Assembly: GCF_000152965.1 (NCBI RefSeq)
Contig: NZ_CH902583.1
Span: 2,549,892 to 2,613,891 of the forward strand
From: Roseobacter sp. MED193
GTDB taxonomy: Bacteria; Pseudomonadota; Alphaproteobacteria; Rhodobacterales; Rhodobacteraceae
Direction: 5' to 3'
Length of the DNA stretch: 64,000 nt
A model generated the notes under the pieces. The model had not been told where the DNA came from and made no database searches. It worked only from the letters and a program-made list of their open reading frames with translations. This document shows positions 34,583-44,361 of the stretch, piece after piece (positions within the stretch are counted from its first letter, which is position 1; each line of letters begins with the position of its first letter). The translations under genes were made by a program, and so were the position numbers.

Positions 34583-37500
34583 ATGCCAGTTTGTTTCTTT
34601 GCACGGTTCCATATTTTTGTTCATGAGTTTTATCTGGGTGCTCTTCGACCAGCGTGGCGAAGGGACAGCGAAGGGCGTGCAGGCCGCTGCCTTTCGGCGG
34701 CTGCAAGCGTCCTGTCACTTTCGTACATCACTGTTTTTGCAACATTCTTCGCAACCATGACGCGGGCCGAACCGGTGATTCCATCGATGCGGTATCAGGC
34801 ATTTATGGATACCGACTATTATGGTTCGGATTTGCAGGCTTTGTTTGATACCGATCTGACGTCGTGCCAGGCGGCCTGTAGTGCGCAGAGCAACTGTTCT
34901 GGCTTTGTGTACAACTCGCGGTCCAACGCCTGTTTCCCAAAACAGACAATGCAGACAGCTTCGCAGTTCATCGGGGCTATTTCCGCGTTGAAACAGATCC
35001 AGCCTGCCGAGCTTGTGGCCCAAGGCACAGCGCGTGCTCAAAGGCTAAGCACTCTGCGGAAGGGGGATTGGACCCTGGCCAATCAGACAGCTGAAGAGAT
35101 TGGCCGCCTGTTTCCCTCTGAAGGAGAGGCGCTGGAAGACATGGTTGCGGCGGCGCAAATCCAGGCCCGCGGCGGCAATACCTCAGGCGCGCTGCGTTGG
35201 TTGGCGCAGGCGGTTGCGCTCAGTGATGAGGCCGGGCTTTGGGCTGAATACTCTGCGGTACTGCTGCGTCATAGCAATTCATCTGGAAACACCAGCACCA
35301 AGCGGAAGATGCGCAAACAGGCGTTGGCGGCTGGCCTCAATGCCTATCTGCGTGCCTCTGGCAATGAGGTGCAGGTCAACGGGTTGGTTACAGCGGCTCA
35401 GGCTCTCGAACAATTGGGACGGGGCAAGGATATGCTGCCGCTCCTGCGTTTGGCCGAAGAAATCGCGCCGCGACGGGATACGGCACGACTGCTGGACCGG
35501 ATGATCGAGAAATACGGCTTCCGTGTCACTGACAGCAGGGTGCAAAGCGACAGCGCTACTCCGCGTCTTTGCGTCGAGTTTTCCGAACCCCTGCTGCTGA
35601 GCGGCGTTACCTACGAGGATTACCTTAAACTATCGGCGCCAGGTATTGTGGCCACCGCCGAGGGGCGTGAGCTTTGTATCGAAGGGCTCGAACATGGGCG
35701 GCGTTACCGGATGACCCTGCGCAGTGGCCTGCCCGCAGGAAATGGGGATGCGCTGATCAAGGATGTCGAGCTTACCCATTATGTCAGCGACCGCAGTCCA
35801 GCGGTACGTTTCCCTGGGCGGGCCTATGTGCTGGCCAAAACCGATCAGGCGGCCTTGCCGATTGAGACTGTCAACCTGACAGAGGTGACGTTGCAACTAC
35901 GTCGCGTGAGCGACCGCAACCTGCTGCGCAGCATTCAGGATGGCTATTTTGGCCGCCCCCTGTCGCAGTGGCAGGAGGAGCACTTTGCCAGCGACATCGC
36001 AGAGGAGGTCTGGAGCGGCACGGCAACGGTGCAAAGCACGCTGAACCAAGATATGATCACACGCCTGCCTCTGACTGAGGCCATTGCTGATCAGCCGGTG
36101 GGCATCTATGCGCTTTCGGCCAGTTACAAGGGCGCTGACCCCTATGAAAACCCCAGTGCCACCCAGTGGTTTGTCCTGACGGATCTTGGCCTCAGTACCA
36201 TGTCCGGCAGCGACGGGCTGCATGTGCAGGTGCAGGCCTTGTCTGATGCCATGCCCCGCGCCGGAGTTAAGGTAACGCTGATCTCCAACGCCAATGCTGT
36301 ACTGGGCAAGGCAGAGAGCGACGCGAGCGGCTATGCGCATTTTGCTCCCGGTTTGGCGCGTGGGCGGGGCGGTGCTGCTGCAGCAATGCTCCAGGCCCAG
36401 GTCATGGGCGAGGATGGAGTTGAGGATTTTGCTTTTCTGTCCCTGAAAGATGCTGCCTTTGATCTGTCCGATCGGGGTGTCGAGGGGCGACCTTCTCCGG
36501 GGCCTGTGGATGTGTTTTTGGCCACCGACCGGGGCGCCTACCGTGCTGGTGAAGTGATCCATGTCACCGCATTGACCCGTGACAGCAGGGCGCAGGCGAT
36601 TGACGGCCTGCCGCTCACCGCGATCCTCTCTCGTCCAGATGGGGTGGAATACAGCCGCCATGTCTCAACCGGTGGCGAGGTGGGGGGGCATGTCTTTGCT
36701 CTGCCAGTGGGGGGCACAGCACCTCGCGGCACCTGGCGATTAGAGATCAAGAGCGATGTCAAAGCGCCAGCCCTGGCCAGTCGTCAAATTCTGGTCGAAG
36801 ATTTCATGCCAGAGAGGATTGACTTTGACCAAAGCATTGCCAACGCGGAGAATTTGCGCCCCGGAGAATTTGCCCAGCTTGATATCGCTGCGCGCTATCT
36901 CTTTGGCGCACCAGGGGCGGATCTGGGCATTGATGGCGATCTGCGCCTGCGCCCGGTTAGCACCCTGGAAAAGTGGCCTGAATATCACTTTGGCCGCTTT
37001 GATGCGCCGCGCGACAGCCAGCGCAACTATTTTGGTGGTGACAATACCGATGCCAGTGGCGCAGCCCGCGTAACCGTAGAGCTCCCGATGGTTGAGGCCG
37101 CCGGCATGCCCTTTGAGGCCACATTGTCTACCCGGCTGACAGATGGATCTGGTCGCCCGGTTGAGCGCACAATGGATCTGCCGGTACGCCCCTCTGGTCC
37201 GATTCTGGGCATCAAGCCCTTGTTCGATGGTGTGGTTGCCGAGGGCACAGAGGCGGGGTTTGAGCTGATAGCCCTGTCTCCGGACCAAAGGCTGATGCCG
37301 ATGCGGGTGAAATGGAGCCTGAACCGGATCGAGACTCGTTATCACTGGTATCAGCTTTATGGCAATTGGAACTGGGAACGCAGCACCCGTCGCAAAAGCG
37401 TCGCCACGGGCGAAGCCCTGCTGGAGGAAGCACCTTTTCTGCTGTCCGCGCCCACGGATTGGGGCCGTTATGAATTGGTGATTGAACGACTGGATGGCGC

Positions 37501-40153
37501 CTACGTTGAGGCAGCCCTGGATTTCTATGCGGGGTGGTACGCCCCCGCCGATGCCTCGGCCACGCCGGACCAGTTGGAGATCTCCCTGGATGCCGAGAGC
37601 TATCAGCCCGGCGATACGGCCCAGCTGCGGCTGGTGCCACAAAGCGCAGGAACGGCGCTGATATCGGTGTTGTCGAACCAAGTGATCGAACGCCACGCGG
37701 TTGAAGTCGAGGCGGGCGAAGTGCTGGTGCCGCTTACGGTCACCCAGGAATGGGGTAGCGGCGCTTATGTCACTGCAATGATGTTACAGCCGCTGACTGG
37801 CAAGACCAGCCGCACCCCAACCCGGGCATTGGGGCTGGCCCATGCCACGGTGATCCAACCGGGACAGGAGTTGCAAGTCGCCATCGAGGTGCCTCAGGTG
37901 GCTCGCCCCCGCAGTACTGAAATGGCGGAGATTTCCGTTACAGGCGCCGCACCGGGCGAAGAGGTCTGGCTGACAGTAGCTGCTGTGGATTTGGGTATTC
38001 TCAATCTCACAGGGTTCAAGAGCCCGGACCCCAGTGCATATTACCACGGCCAGCGCCGTCTGGGCATGGAGCTGCGCGATATCTATGGACGGTTGATTGA
38101 TCCGGGAAACGGGGCTTTTGGGCAACTGCGCTCTGGCGGCGACGCAGATCGCGGCTTGCAGATGCAATCCCCACCACCCACGCAGGACCTGGTGGCTTTC
38201 TTCTCTGGCGCTGTGAAAGTTGATGCCGACGGTATGGTTGCTTTTCCGATGGAATTGCCCGCCTTCAATGGCACCGTGCGGTTGATGGCCATGGCTTGGT
38301 CGAAGACCGCGGTAGGTCAGGCTGAGGCGGATATGCTGGTGCGAGATCCGGTTGTTGTCACAGCGTCCTTGCCACGTTTCCTGGCTCCTGGGGATCAAAG
38401 TCGTATCAGTATCGAATTGGTTCATGCCGATGGTCCCACCGGAGAGATGACCCTACTGGCGCAGTCTCTGGGCGCTGGCATCACGCTGGGTAATTTACCC
38501 GGATCCATCACCCTGGGCGATCAGGGTAAGGCGGTACTGGAGTTGCCGGTCACGGCAACGGATGTGGGCGACCCCGAGGTGGTCCTGTCGCTGATTACCC
38601 CGGATGGCAAGCATCTGAGCCAGGTCTTGCGCCTGCCGGTGCGGGCCAACGATCCGGTTCTGGCCAGCACCCGCCGGTTTACTTTGAACAAAGGTAGCAG
38701 TTTTCAGCTGACGGAGGATGTCTTTACTGGGCTCAGGCAGGGGACCGCACGGGCGGTTTTGTCGGCAGGTCCACTGGCGAAATTTGATGTTCCAGGCCTG
38801 CTCGCAAGCCTGGATCAATATCCCTATGGCTGTACTGAGCAGGTGACCTCTAAGGCGTTGCCGCTGCTCTATCTGTCTTCGGTGGCGCAGTCACTGGGCT
38901 TGGGGCGCGGCCCTCAGGTTGATGCCCGAATCCAATCGGCGATCCAGCGGGTGCTGACGCGCCAGGCCAGCAACGGCGCCTTTGGCCTGTGGCGGGCCGA
39001 AAGCGGTGACTTCTGGCTGGATGCATATGCCTCTGATTTCCTGTCGCGGGCGCGTCGGCAGGGTCACGCGGTTCCTGAGTCTGCATTTATGCGGGCAATG
39101 GACAATCTGCGTAATCGTCTGAACTATGCCTCTGACTTTGATGACGGCGGCGAGGACGTGGCCTACGCGCTATTGGTCCTTGCTCGCGAGGGTGCCGCCT
39201 CGATGGGGGATCTGCGCTACTATGCAGATGTTAAGGCGCGTGCCTTTGCTACCCCCTTGGCTGCGGCGCAGCTTGGCGGGGCCCTGGCAGCCTATGGAGA
39301 CCAGCGCCGGGCTGACAGGATGTTTGCCCGCGCTGCAGAGTTGCTGCAGCAGGCAGAGCGGGAAGGCCCGGTCTGGCGTGCAGATTATGGTACCCAGCGC
39401 CGCGATGCCGCGGCAGTACTGGCTTTGATCACCGAGGCCGGCACCGACGTGATCAGCGCTGAGATGCTGAGCCGCCGTGTCACCGCTGATACCGATCGGA
39501 TGTCGACGCAGGAATCCGCTTGGACGCTCTTGGCGGCTCATGCGCTGATCAAAAACCCCGAGGTTTCGGGGATGCTGGTAAATGGTCAACCCTCAGAGGG
39601 GCCATTCTTGCAGGTCGCAGGTGGCCAGGGCTTGCCAGAGATGTCGATCTCCAGCGCCAATGGCGCTGCCACAGATCTCACTCTGACCACCCTGGGCGTG
39701 CCCGAAGTCCCGCCCGCTGCCGGTGGCTATGGCTATACTATCGAGCGCAGCTACTACAGCCTGGAGGGACAGGAACTGCCAGGCGATGCCTTTAGGGTCG
39801 GGGAGCGGTTTGTCACTGTGCTGAAGGTCACACCGCATGAAGCCGTGGGGGCGCGGTTGATGGTCAATGATCCGCTGGCGGCCGGCATTGAAATCGATAA
39901 TCCCAACCTGCTGCGCTCGGGGGATCTGCGCGATTTGGCTTGGCTGAAGCCCAGCTCGGCAGAACATGCAGAGTTCCGCAGTGACCGGTTCTTGGCGGCG
40001 ATTGACCTCTCAGGGCGCAAAACCGCGACCCTGGCCTATATCAGCCGTGCTGTAACGCCAGGGAGCTTTCATCGTCCGGCGGCCCAGGTTGAGGATATGT
40101 ATCGTCCTGCCTATCGGGCGCATACTGATGCGGGTTCGGTTATTGTCCGGTGA
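34583..40153 (+). CDS. Bacterial alpha-2-macroglobulin with PAN/apple domain
   Basis: 1856 aa. The start at 34583 has a strong AGGAGG SD. A long n-region leads to a signal segment near residues 38-60 (cleavage around MTRA). Residues about 65-120 form a PAN/apple-like module with Cys at TSCQAACSAQSNCSGF and NACF. MG domains follow. The thioester is present as YGCTEQ (Cys1417-Gln1420), so this is the protease-trapping type, not the thioester-less YfhM-B type. The C-terminal alpha-helical thioester region and receptor-like domain end near residue 1850. The periplasmic protein guards against proteases that breach the envelope. It overlaps pbpC, whose product repairs peptidoglycan, the classical yfhM-pbpC pairing. 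Confidence 0.94.
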   Translation: MPVCFFARFHIFVHEFYLGALRPAWRRDSEGRAGRCLSAAASVLSLSYITVFATFFATMTRAEPVIPSMRYQAFMDTDYYGSDLQALFDTDLTSCQAACSAQSNCSGFVYNSRSNACFPKQTMQTASQFIGAISALKQIQPAELVAQGTARAQRLSTLRKGDWTLANQTAEEIGRLFPSEGEALEDMVAAAQIQARGGNTSGALRWLAQAVALSDEAGLWAEYSAVLLRHSNSSGNTSTKRKMRKQALAAGLNAYLRASGNEVQVNGLVTAAQALEQLGRGKDMLPLLRLAEEIAPRRDTARLLDRMIEKYGFRVTDSRVQSDSATPRLCVEFSEPLLLSGVTYEDYLKLSAPGIVATAEGRELCIEGLEHGRRYRMTLRSGLPAGNGDALIKDVELTHYVSDRSPAVRFPGRAYVLAKTDQAALPIETVNLTEVTLQLRRVSDRNLLRSIQDGYFGRPLSQWQEEHFASDIAEEVWSGTATVQSTLNQDMITRLPLTEAIADQPVGIYALSASYKGADPYENPSATQWFVLTDLGLSTMSGSDGLHVQVQALSDAMPRAGVKVTLISNANAVLGKAESDASGYAHFAPGLARGRGGAAAAMLQAQVMGEDGVEDFAFLSLKDAAFDLSDRGVEGRPSPGPVDVFLATDRGAYRAGEVIHVTALTRDSRAQAIDGLPLTAILSRPDGVEYSRHVSTGGEVGGHVFALPVGGTAPRGTWRLEIKSDVKAPALASRQILVEDFMPERIDFDQSIANAENLRPGEFAQLDIAARYLFGAPGADLGIDGDLRLRPVSTLEKWPEYHFGRFDAPRDSQRNYFGGDNTDASGAARVTVELPMVEAAGMPFEATLSTRLTDGSGRPVERTMDLPVRPSGPILGIKPLFDGVVAEGTEAGFELIALSPDQRLMPMRVKWSLNRIETRYHWYQLYGNWNWERSTRRKSVATGEALLEEAPFLLSAPTDWGRYELVIERLDGAYVEAALDFYAGWYAPADASATPDQLEISLDAESYQPGDTAQLRLVPQSAGTALISVLSNQVIERHAVEVEAGEVLVPLTVTQEWGSGAYVTAMMLQPLTGKTSRTPTRALGLAHATVIQPGQELQVAIEVPQVARPRSTEMAEISVTGAAPGEEVWLTVAAVDLGILNLTGFKSPDPSAYYHGQRRLGMELRDIYGRLIDPGNGAFGQLRSGGDADRGLQMQSPPPTQDLVAFFSGAVKVDADGMVAFPMELPAFNGTVRLMAMAWSKTAVGQAEADMLVRDPVVVTASLPRFLAPGDQSRISIELVHADGPTGEMTLLAQSLGAGITLGNLPGSITLGDQGKAVLELPVTATDVGDPEVVLSLITPDGKHLSQVLRLPVRANDPVLASTRRFTLNKGSSFQLTEDVFTGLRQGTARAVLSAGPLAKFDVPGLLASLDQYPYGCTEQVTSKALPLLYLSSVAQSLGLGRGPQVDARIQSAIQRVLTRQASNGAFGLWRAESGDFWLDAYASDFLSRARRQGHAVPESAFMRAMDNLRNRLNYASDFDDGGEDVAYALLVLAREGAASMGDLRYYADVKARAFATPLAAAQLGGALAAYGDQRRADRMFARAAELLQQAEREGPVWRADYGTQRRDAAAVLALITEAGTDVISAEMLSRRVTADTDRMSTQESAWTLLAAHALIKNPEVSGMLVNGQPSEGPFLQVAGGQGLPEMSISSANGAATDLTLTTLGVPEVPPAAGGYGYTIERSYYSLEGQELPGDAFRVGERFVTVLKVTPHEAVGARLMVNDPLAAGIEIDNPNLLRSGDLRDLAWLKPSSAEHAEFRSDRFLAAIDLSGRKTATLAYISRAVTPGSFHRPAAQVEDMYRPAYRAHTDAGSVIVR

Positions 40154-42261
40154 TTTGGCGCTATACAGCAAAGGCACGCATGTCTGCGTCTTTGGTTGAG
40201 CAAAGGAGCAGATCTGGATGGGGGCTTTGGTACCTGGGCTTTGCTTTGGCTGTTGTTATGGCCGTTGCCGTGGCGGGTTTTCAGCGGTTTGAACAATGGA
40301 TCAGTGAGACCGAGCTACCGGTGACGTTGGCTGAGACCTCGACTGAGGTGCTGGACAGGAACGGAGCGCTGTTGCGGGTCTATCCGGTGGGGGATGGTAT
40401 CTGGCGCATGGCGCCACAGCTAGAGCAGGTGGACCGAGATTTTGTCGCCATGCTGATCGCCTATGAGGATAAGCGGTTCTTCTCCCATGCGGGGGTTGAC
40501 CCCCTGGCCATGTTGCGGGCCGCGGGGCAGGCGCTTTGGCACGGGCGGACCGTCTCGGGAGGGTCAACCCTGACCATGCAGCTGGCGCGGCTGCTGGAAG
40601 ATGGCACCACTGGGGCCTGGGCTGGAAAGCTGCGCCAGATCCGTCTGGCACTGGCGCTAGAGCGCCGTCTATCCAAGTCGCAGATCCTGACGCTGTATCT
40701 CACCCATGCGCCCTATGGCGGCAATCTCGAAGGTATTCGGGCTGCGAGCTATGCCTGGTTTGGCAAAGGGCCTAAGCGGTTGACGCCTTCTCAGGCGGCC
40801 TTGTTGATCGCCTTGCCACAATCGCCGGAGCGGCGCCGCCCGGATCGCGCACCTGCGGCGGCTGGTGCCGCCCGGGACCGGGTGCTGGAACGGCTAATGC
40901 GGGCCGGGCTGTTGAACGCCACAGAGGTCGATGTGGCGGGGCAGGCGCCCTTGCCGCGCCGGATGCAGGGCTTCCCACGTCTGGCGCCGCATCTGTCAGA
41001 TCGGATTTTGGCGGCGCGCCCTGGTGTATCGCGTTTGGCGTTAACCCTAGATGCACAGCTACAGGCCAAAATGGAGACCCTCGTGGCAGAGGCAGCCCGC
41101 AGGGCCGGGGCGCGGGTCTCAGGCGCGCTTTTGGCGGTGGATCATCGCAGCGGCGAGATCCTGGCCTCGGTGGGCTCGCCCTCCTATCAGGATAGCACCC
41201 GCCAAGGGTTTGTCGATATGACACAGGCCGCGCGTTCGCCGGGGTCCACGCTGAAACCTCTGGTCTATGGGTTGGGTTTTGATTCCGGTCTGGTCCACCC
41301 TGAAAGCCTGATCCATGACGGTCCTATAGAGTTTGACGGCTACGCGCCGCAGAACTTTGATGGGGAGTTTCGCGGTGATCTGCGGGTGCGTGAAGCGCTA
41401 CAACTGTCGCTGAACATCCCCGTTGTGCGGCTGGCTCGCGAGATCGGTCCAGCGCAGCTCTTGGCGGTGATGCGGCGCGGGGGGGCTAGGCCTCAGCTGC
41501 CAGGGGGCAAGCCTGGACTGGCCATTAGCCTGGGGGGGATCGGCACCTCCCTGCAGGATTTGGTGCAGATCTATGCCGGGATAGCTGCCGGTGGCAGGGG
41601 GATGCAGCTGCGGGCAGATCAGGCCAGCGGTGCGCAGGAACTGTCCCGTATGATGTCAGAGGTTGCTGCTTGGCAATTGGGGGATATCTTGCGCGGGCTG
41701 GCGCCCCCACCTGGGGCGCGGGCCGACGTACTGGCCTATAAAACCGGGACATCCTACGGTCACCGCGATGCCTGGGCGATCGGATGGGATGTGCAACATG
41801 TGATTGGCGTCTGGATGGGCCGTGCAGATGGCACACCGGTACCGGGTGCCTTTGGAGGTGAACTGGCCGCACCAGTGTTGTTTGAGGCCTTTGGACGTCT
41901 AAAACCTGAAGTCACTGCGCCACCAGCACCGCCAGCGGCAACCCTGATTCTGGGGGCTGCCGAGTTGCCGCTGCCGCTGCGCCGCTTCCGTCCGCGTGAC
42001 GCGGTTTTTGCCCAGAACGCGGCAGCCCCGCAGGTATTATTCCCTCCAGATGGCGCGGGGCTGGCACTGGACGGGGCACCTCTGGTGGTCAAACTTCGCG
42101 GCGGCAGCGCGCCTTTTGCCCTCCTGGCTGATGGCCGGGTTCTGGTCAAAGGCCAGCGGCGGCACGAATTCGAGGTGCCCAATCCGGGACCGGGCTTTGC
42201 CAATCTTGTCGTTGTGGACAGTGCAGGTCATAGCACGAGCGTTCATGTCGAGATTGACTGA
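40150..42261 (+). CDS. pbpC: Penicillin-binding protein 1C
   Basis: 703 aa bifunctional peptidoglycan synthase anchored by one membrane segment (about 27-45). The transglycosylase domain has EDKRFFSHAGVDP and SGGSTLTMQLARLL. The transpeptidase domain has SxxK at Ser366 (GSTLKP), SxN at Ser420 (SLN) and KTGTS at Lys531. The C-terminal BiPBP_C-type domain (about 625-700) is also present. The GTG start overlaps the macroglobulin stop (GTGA); an ATG at 40180 with AAGG upstream is possible. It is convergent with the next gene, with only 19 bases between them. Confidence 0.95.
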   Translation: MIWRYTAKARMSASLVEQRSRSGWGLWYLGFALAVVMAVAVAGFQRFEQWISETELPVTLAETSTEVLDRNGALLRVYPVGDGIWRMAPQLEQVDRDFVAMLIAYEDKRFFSHAGVDPLAMLRAAGQALWHGRTVSGGSTLTMQLARLLEDGTTGAWAGKLRQIRLALALERRLSKSQILTLYLTHAPYGGNLEGIRAASYAWFGKGPKRLTPSQAALLIALPQSPERRRPDRAPAAAGAARDRVLERLMRAGLLNATEVDVAGQAPLPRRMQGFPRLAPHLSDRILAARPGVSRLALTLDAQLQAKMETLVAEAARRAGARVSGALLAVDHRSGEILASVGSPSYQDSTRQGFVDMTQAARSPGSTLKPLVYGLGFDSGLVHPESLIHDGPIEFDGYAPQNFDGEFRGDLRVREALQLSLNIPVVRLAREIGPAQLLAVMRRGGARPQLPGGKPGLAISLGGIGTSLQDLVQIYAGIAAGGRGMQLRADQASGAQELSRMMSEVAAWQLGDILRGLAPPPGARADVLAYKTGTSYGHRDAWAIGWDVQHVIGVWMGRADGTPVPGAFGGELAAPVLFEAFGRLKPEVTAPPAPPAATLILGAAELPLPLRRFRPRDAVFAQNAAAPQVLFPPDGAGLALDGAPLVVKLRGGSAPFALLADGRVLVKGQRRHEFEVPNPGPGFANLVVVDSAGHSTSVHVEID

Positions 42262-42280
42262 CCTGCTCTCTAGCCTGCCA

Positions 42281-44350
42281 TCACAAGGGCCGCTCACGTC
42301 GTCCTTCTCGCAGCCAGCCAGCGATGACAAAACCTGCCGCCAGTATGAGGCCAAGCCAGGCGGGTAGCAGTGCGATTTGCGAGACAGAGCGTGTCTCATA
42401 GGCGCTGCGGGTCGTGAGCCCGATCCAGCCGCGTCCAGATGCTGGGCGTCCAGCGCGGACATCGCGTAGGCGGGGCAATCCTTCTTCCAGCGCCAGGGCG
42501 CCACCGCGCAGCGGGGCCAGCACAGGCGCCATAAGATCTGCAGTGGCAATGGTTTGTTGAAACTCTCGCGGAGCCGCAGGGCCAAGGCCAACAACCGCAT
42601 CGGCGGCGCCTTCAGAGAGGCGGTAAAGACCGGGCTCGGCGCCAGTATAGCTGGCTTCCCACAGGCCCGGTGCGCGTTCTGTCATTGCCAAAAGGGTTTC
42701 GCCACCATCGGGACCGATCACACTCAGCTCACCTGCAGTGCCGCTCATTCTGCGGCGAAACACCTGCATAGTCTGTCCAGTGACCTCGGCCCAAAGCATT
42801 TCTTCTTCCAGTTCTGGTTCTTTCATCATCCAATGGGCCAGTCGCCGCAGAAGTTCGAGCTGGGGTCCGCCGCCCTGATATCCCCGGCTCCAAAGCCAGG
42901 CGTGATCCGAGGCCAAAAGTGCTACCCGTCCGGCTGCCACCCGGTCCAGCACCAACAAAGGCCGGGTCTCAACGCCCTCCATCAGGACATGGCCCTGTGG
43001 TGCGGCTACTTCGATCTGGCGCAGCCAGCTGCCCCAATGCGGCATGCCTTCCGGCCCCGGTGGCTCCAGCCCTGCGGTAACGGGGTGACGATGACCGAGA
43101 TCAGTGATCTCAGGGCGATAGGCCTGTTCCAACACTCGCGCTGTGGGGGCTGCGGGCAACACCCGTGAAAGCGGTGAGCGATAGATGGAATCAGCGCTGG
43201 CAAAATCCGGCCCCGCTGCCACCAGCACAGCGCCGCCCTGTTCGACATAGTTGGCCACATTGTCGAGGTAGATCGCGGGCAGGATGCCGCGCCGTTTGTA
43301 ACGGTCAAAAATGATCAGATCAAAATCTTCGATTTTCTCCAGAAACAGCTCTCGGGTGGGAAAGGCGATGAGGGACAGTTCATCCACCGGCACCCCATCC
43401 TGTTTTTCCGGCGGGCGCAAAATGGTGAAATGCACCAGATCAACCGAGCTGTCTGATTTAAGCAGGTTGCGCCAGGTTCGCCCGCCAGCATGGGGCTCGC
43501 CCGAGACCAAAAGCACACGCAGCCGATCCCGCACGCCATTGATCTGCACCAAAGCGGCATTATTGCGATCAGTGAGCTCGCCGTCGACGTCGGGGGTGGC
43601 AAAGCGGATCACATTGCGCCCACCGTGGGGGAGGGTAAGTGGCAAATCAAAATCCACGCCAAGCGGCAGGTTGAAGCGCTGCGGCGGGCCGCCATCGATA
43701 GAGATTTCCAGCGGTGCCTGACGTTGACCTGCGGGGGCAGCGCCTTGATCTTCAATGCGAAGGGTGAGGGTCACAGGTTCGCCGATGATGGCAAAGGCTG
43801 GTGCATTGCGCAGAATCAGGCGCCGATCCCAATCTCCCTGCCTGCCCGTCATCAGCAAGTGCATTGGCGCGGGCAATTCAATCGGATGGTCGGTGTCATG
43901 TATCTGGCCATCGGACAGAGCAATGATGCCGGCAACGCGCCCCTGTGGCTCATCGGCCAGCGCCTGGGACAGGGCCTGCAGCAGGGTGGTCCCGCTGTCT
44001 CCGGTGCCATCCTCAAGAGTGATCCAGCGGGTCTCGGTATTGGGGCGGGCCTTGAGCTGGCGGTCCAGCGAGGCTTGGGCCTCGGCCATCTGCGCCTGCC
44101 GATCTGACAGCTGCTGGCTGGCGGTGTTATCGACCGCCACCAGCACAATGTCGCTCAGTGGTGCCCGGTCTTCGCTTTGGCGCAGGGGGCCAGTCAGGGC
44201 GCCCAGCAGGCAGAGCGCGGCCAGACCGCGCAGGCCCCAGCCAGGCAACCGCCGCCATAGCGCCAGCACCAGACTGGCCAGCACCAATGTGGCCAAGCCC
44301 CAGATTACGGGCCAGGGCAGTAGCGGGTCAAAAAGTATTGTGTGGTTCAT
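42281..44350 (-). CDS. Membrane protein with VWA-like/glutamine-amidotransferase-like fold, last gene of MoxR operon
   Basis: 689 aa. Two N-terminal membrane segments (about 10-30 and 38-55) and one C-terminal segment (about 660-680) place a large domain in the periplasm. Residues about 65-160 resemble a degenerate von Willebrand A domain (DIVLVAVDNTASQ, ALSDGQIHD). Residues about 255-500 resemble the class I amidotransferase-like fold of BatA-associated proteins (RVLLVSGEPHAGGRTWRN, LIIFDRYKRRGILP, RVALLASDHAWLW). No catalytic residues are evident. The ATG at 44350 (TAGGAG upstream) follows the DUF4159 gene by 11 bases, so they are cotranscribed. Confidence 0.8.
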   Translation of the reverse strand: MNHTILFDPLLPWPVIWGLATLVLASLVLALWRRLPGWGLRGLAALCLLGALTGPLRQSEDRAPLSDIVLVAVDNTASQQLSDRQAQMAEAQASLDRQLKARPNTETRWITLEDGTGDSGTTLLQALSQALADEPQGRVAGIIALSDGQIHDTDHPIELPAPMHLLMTGRQGDWDRRLILRNAPAFAIIGEPVTLTLRIEDQGAAPAGQRQAPLEISIDGGPPQRFNLPLGVDFDLPLTLPHGGRNVIRFATPDVDGELTDRNNAALVQINGVRDRLRVLLVSGEPHAGGRTWRNLLKSDSSVDLVHFTILRPPEKQDGVPVDELSLIAFPTRELFLEKIEDFDLIIFDRYKRRGILPAIYLDNVANYVEQGGAVLVAAGPDFASADSIYRSPLSRVLPAAPTARVLEQAYRPEITDLGHRHPVTAGLEPPGPEGMPHWGSWLRQIEVAAPQGHVLMEGVETRPLLVLDRVAAGRVALLASDHAWLWSRGYQGGGPQLELLRRLAHWMMKEPELEEEMLWAEVTGQTMQVFRRRMSGTAGELSVIGPDGGETLLAMTERAPGLWEASYTGAEPGLYRLSEGAADAVVGLGPAAPREFQQTIATADLMAPVLAPLRGGALALEEGLPRLRDVRAGRPASGRGWIGLTTRSAYETRSVSQIALLPAWLGLILAAGFVIAGWLREGRRERPL

Positions 44351-44361
44351 CAAATCCGCTC

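Noticed and set aside
36740-37696. 318-codon minus-strand open frame
   Set aside because: Lies wholly inside the alpha-2-macroglobulin gene, opposite strand, without family features.
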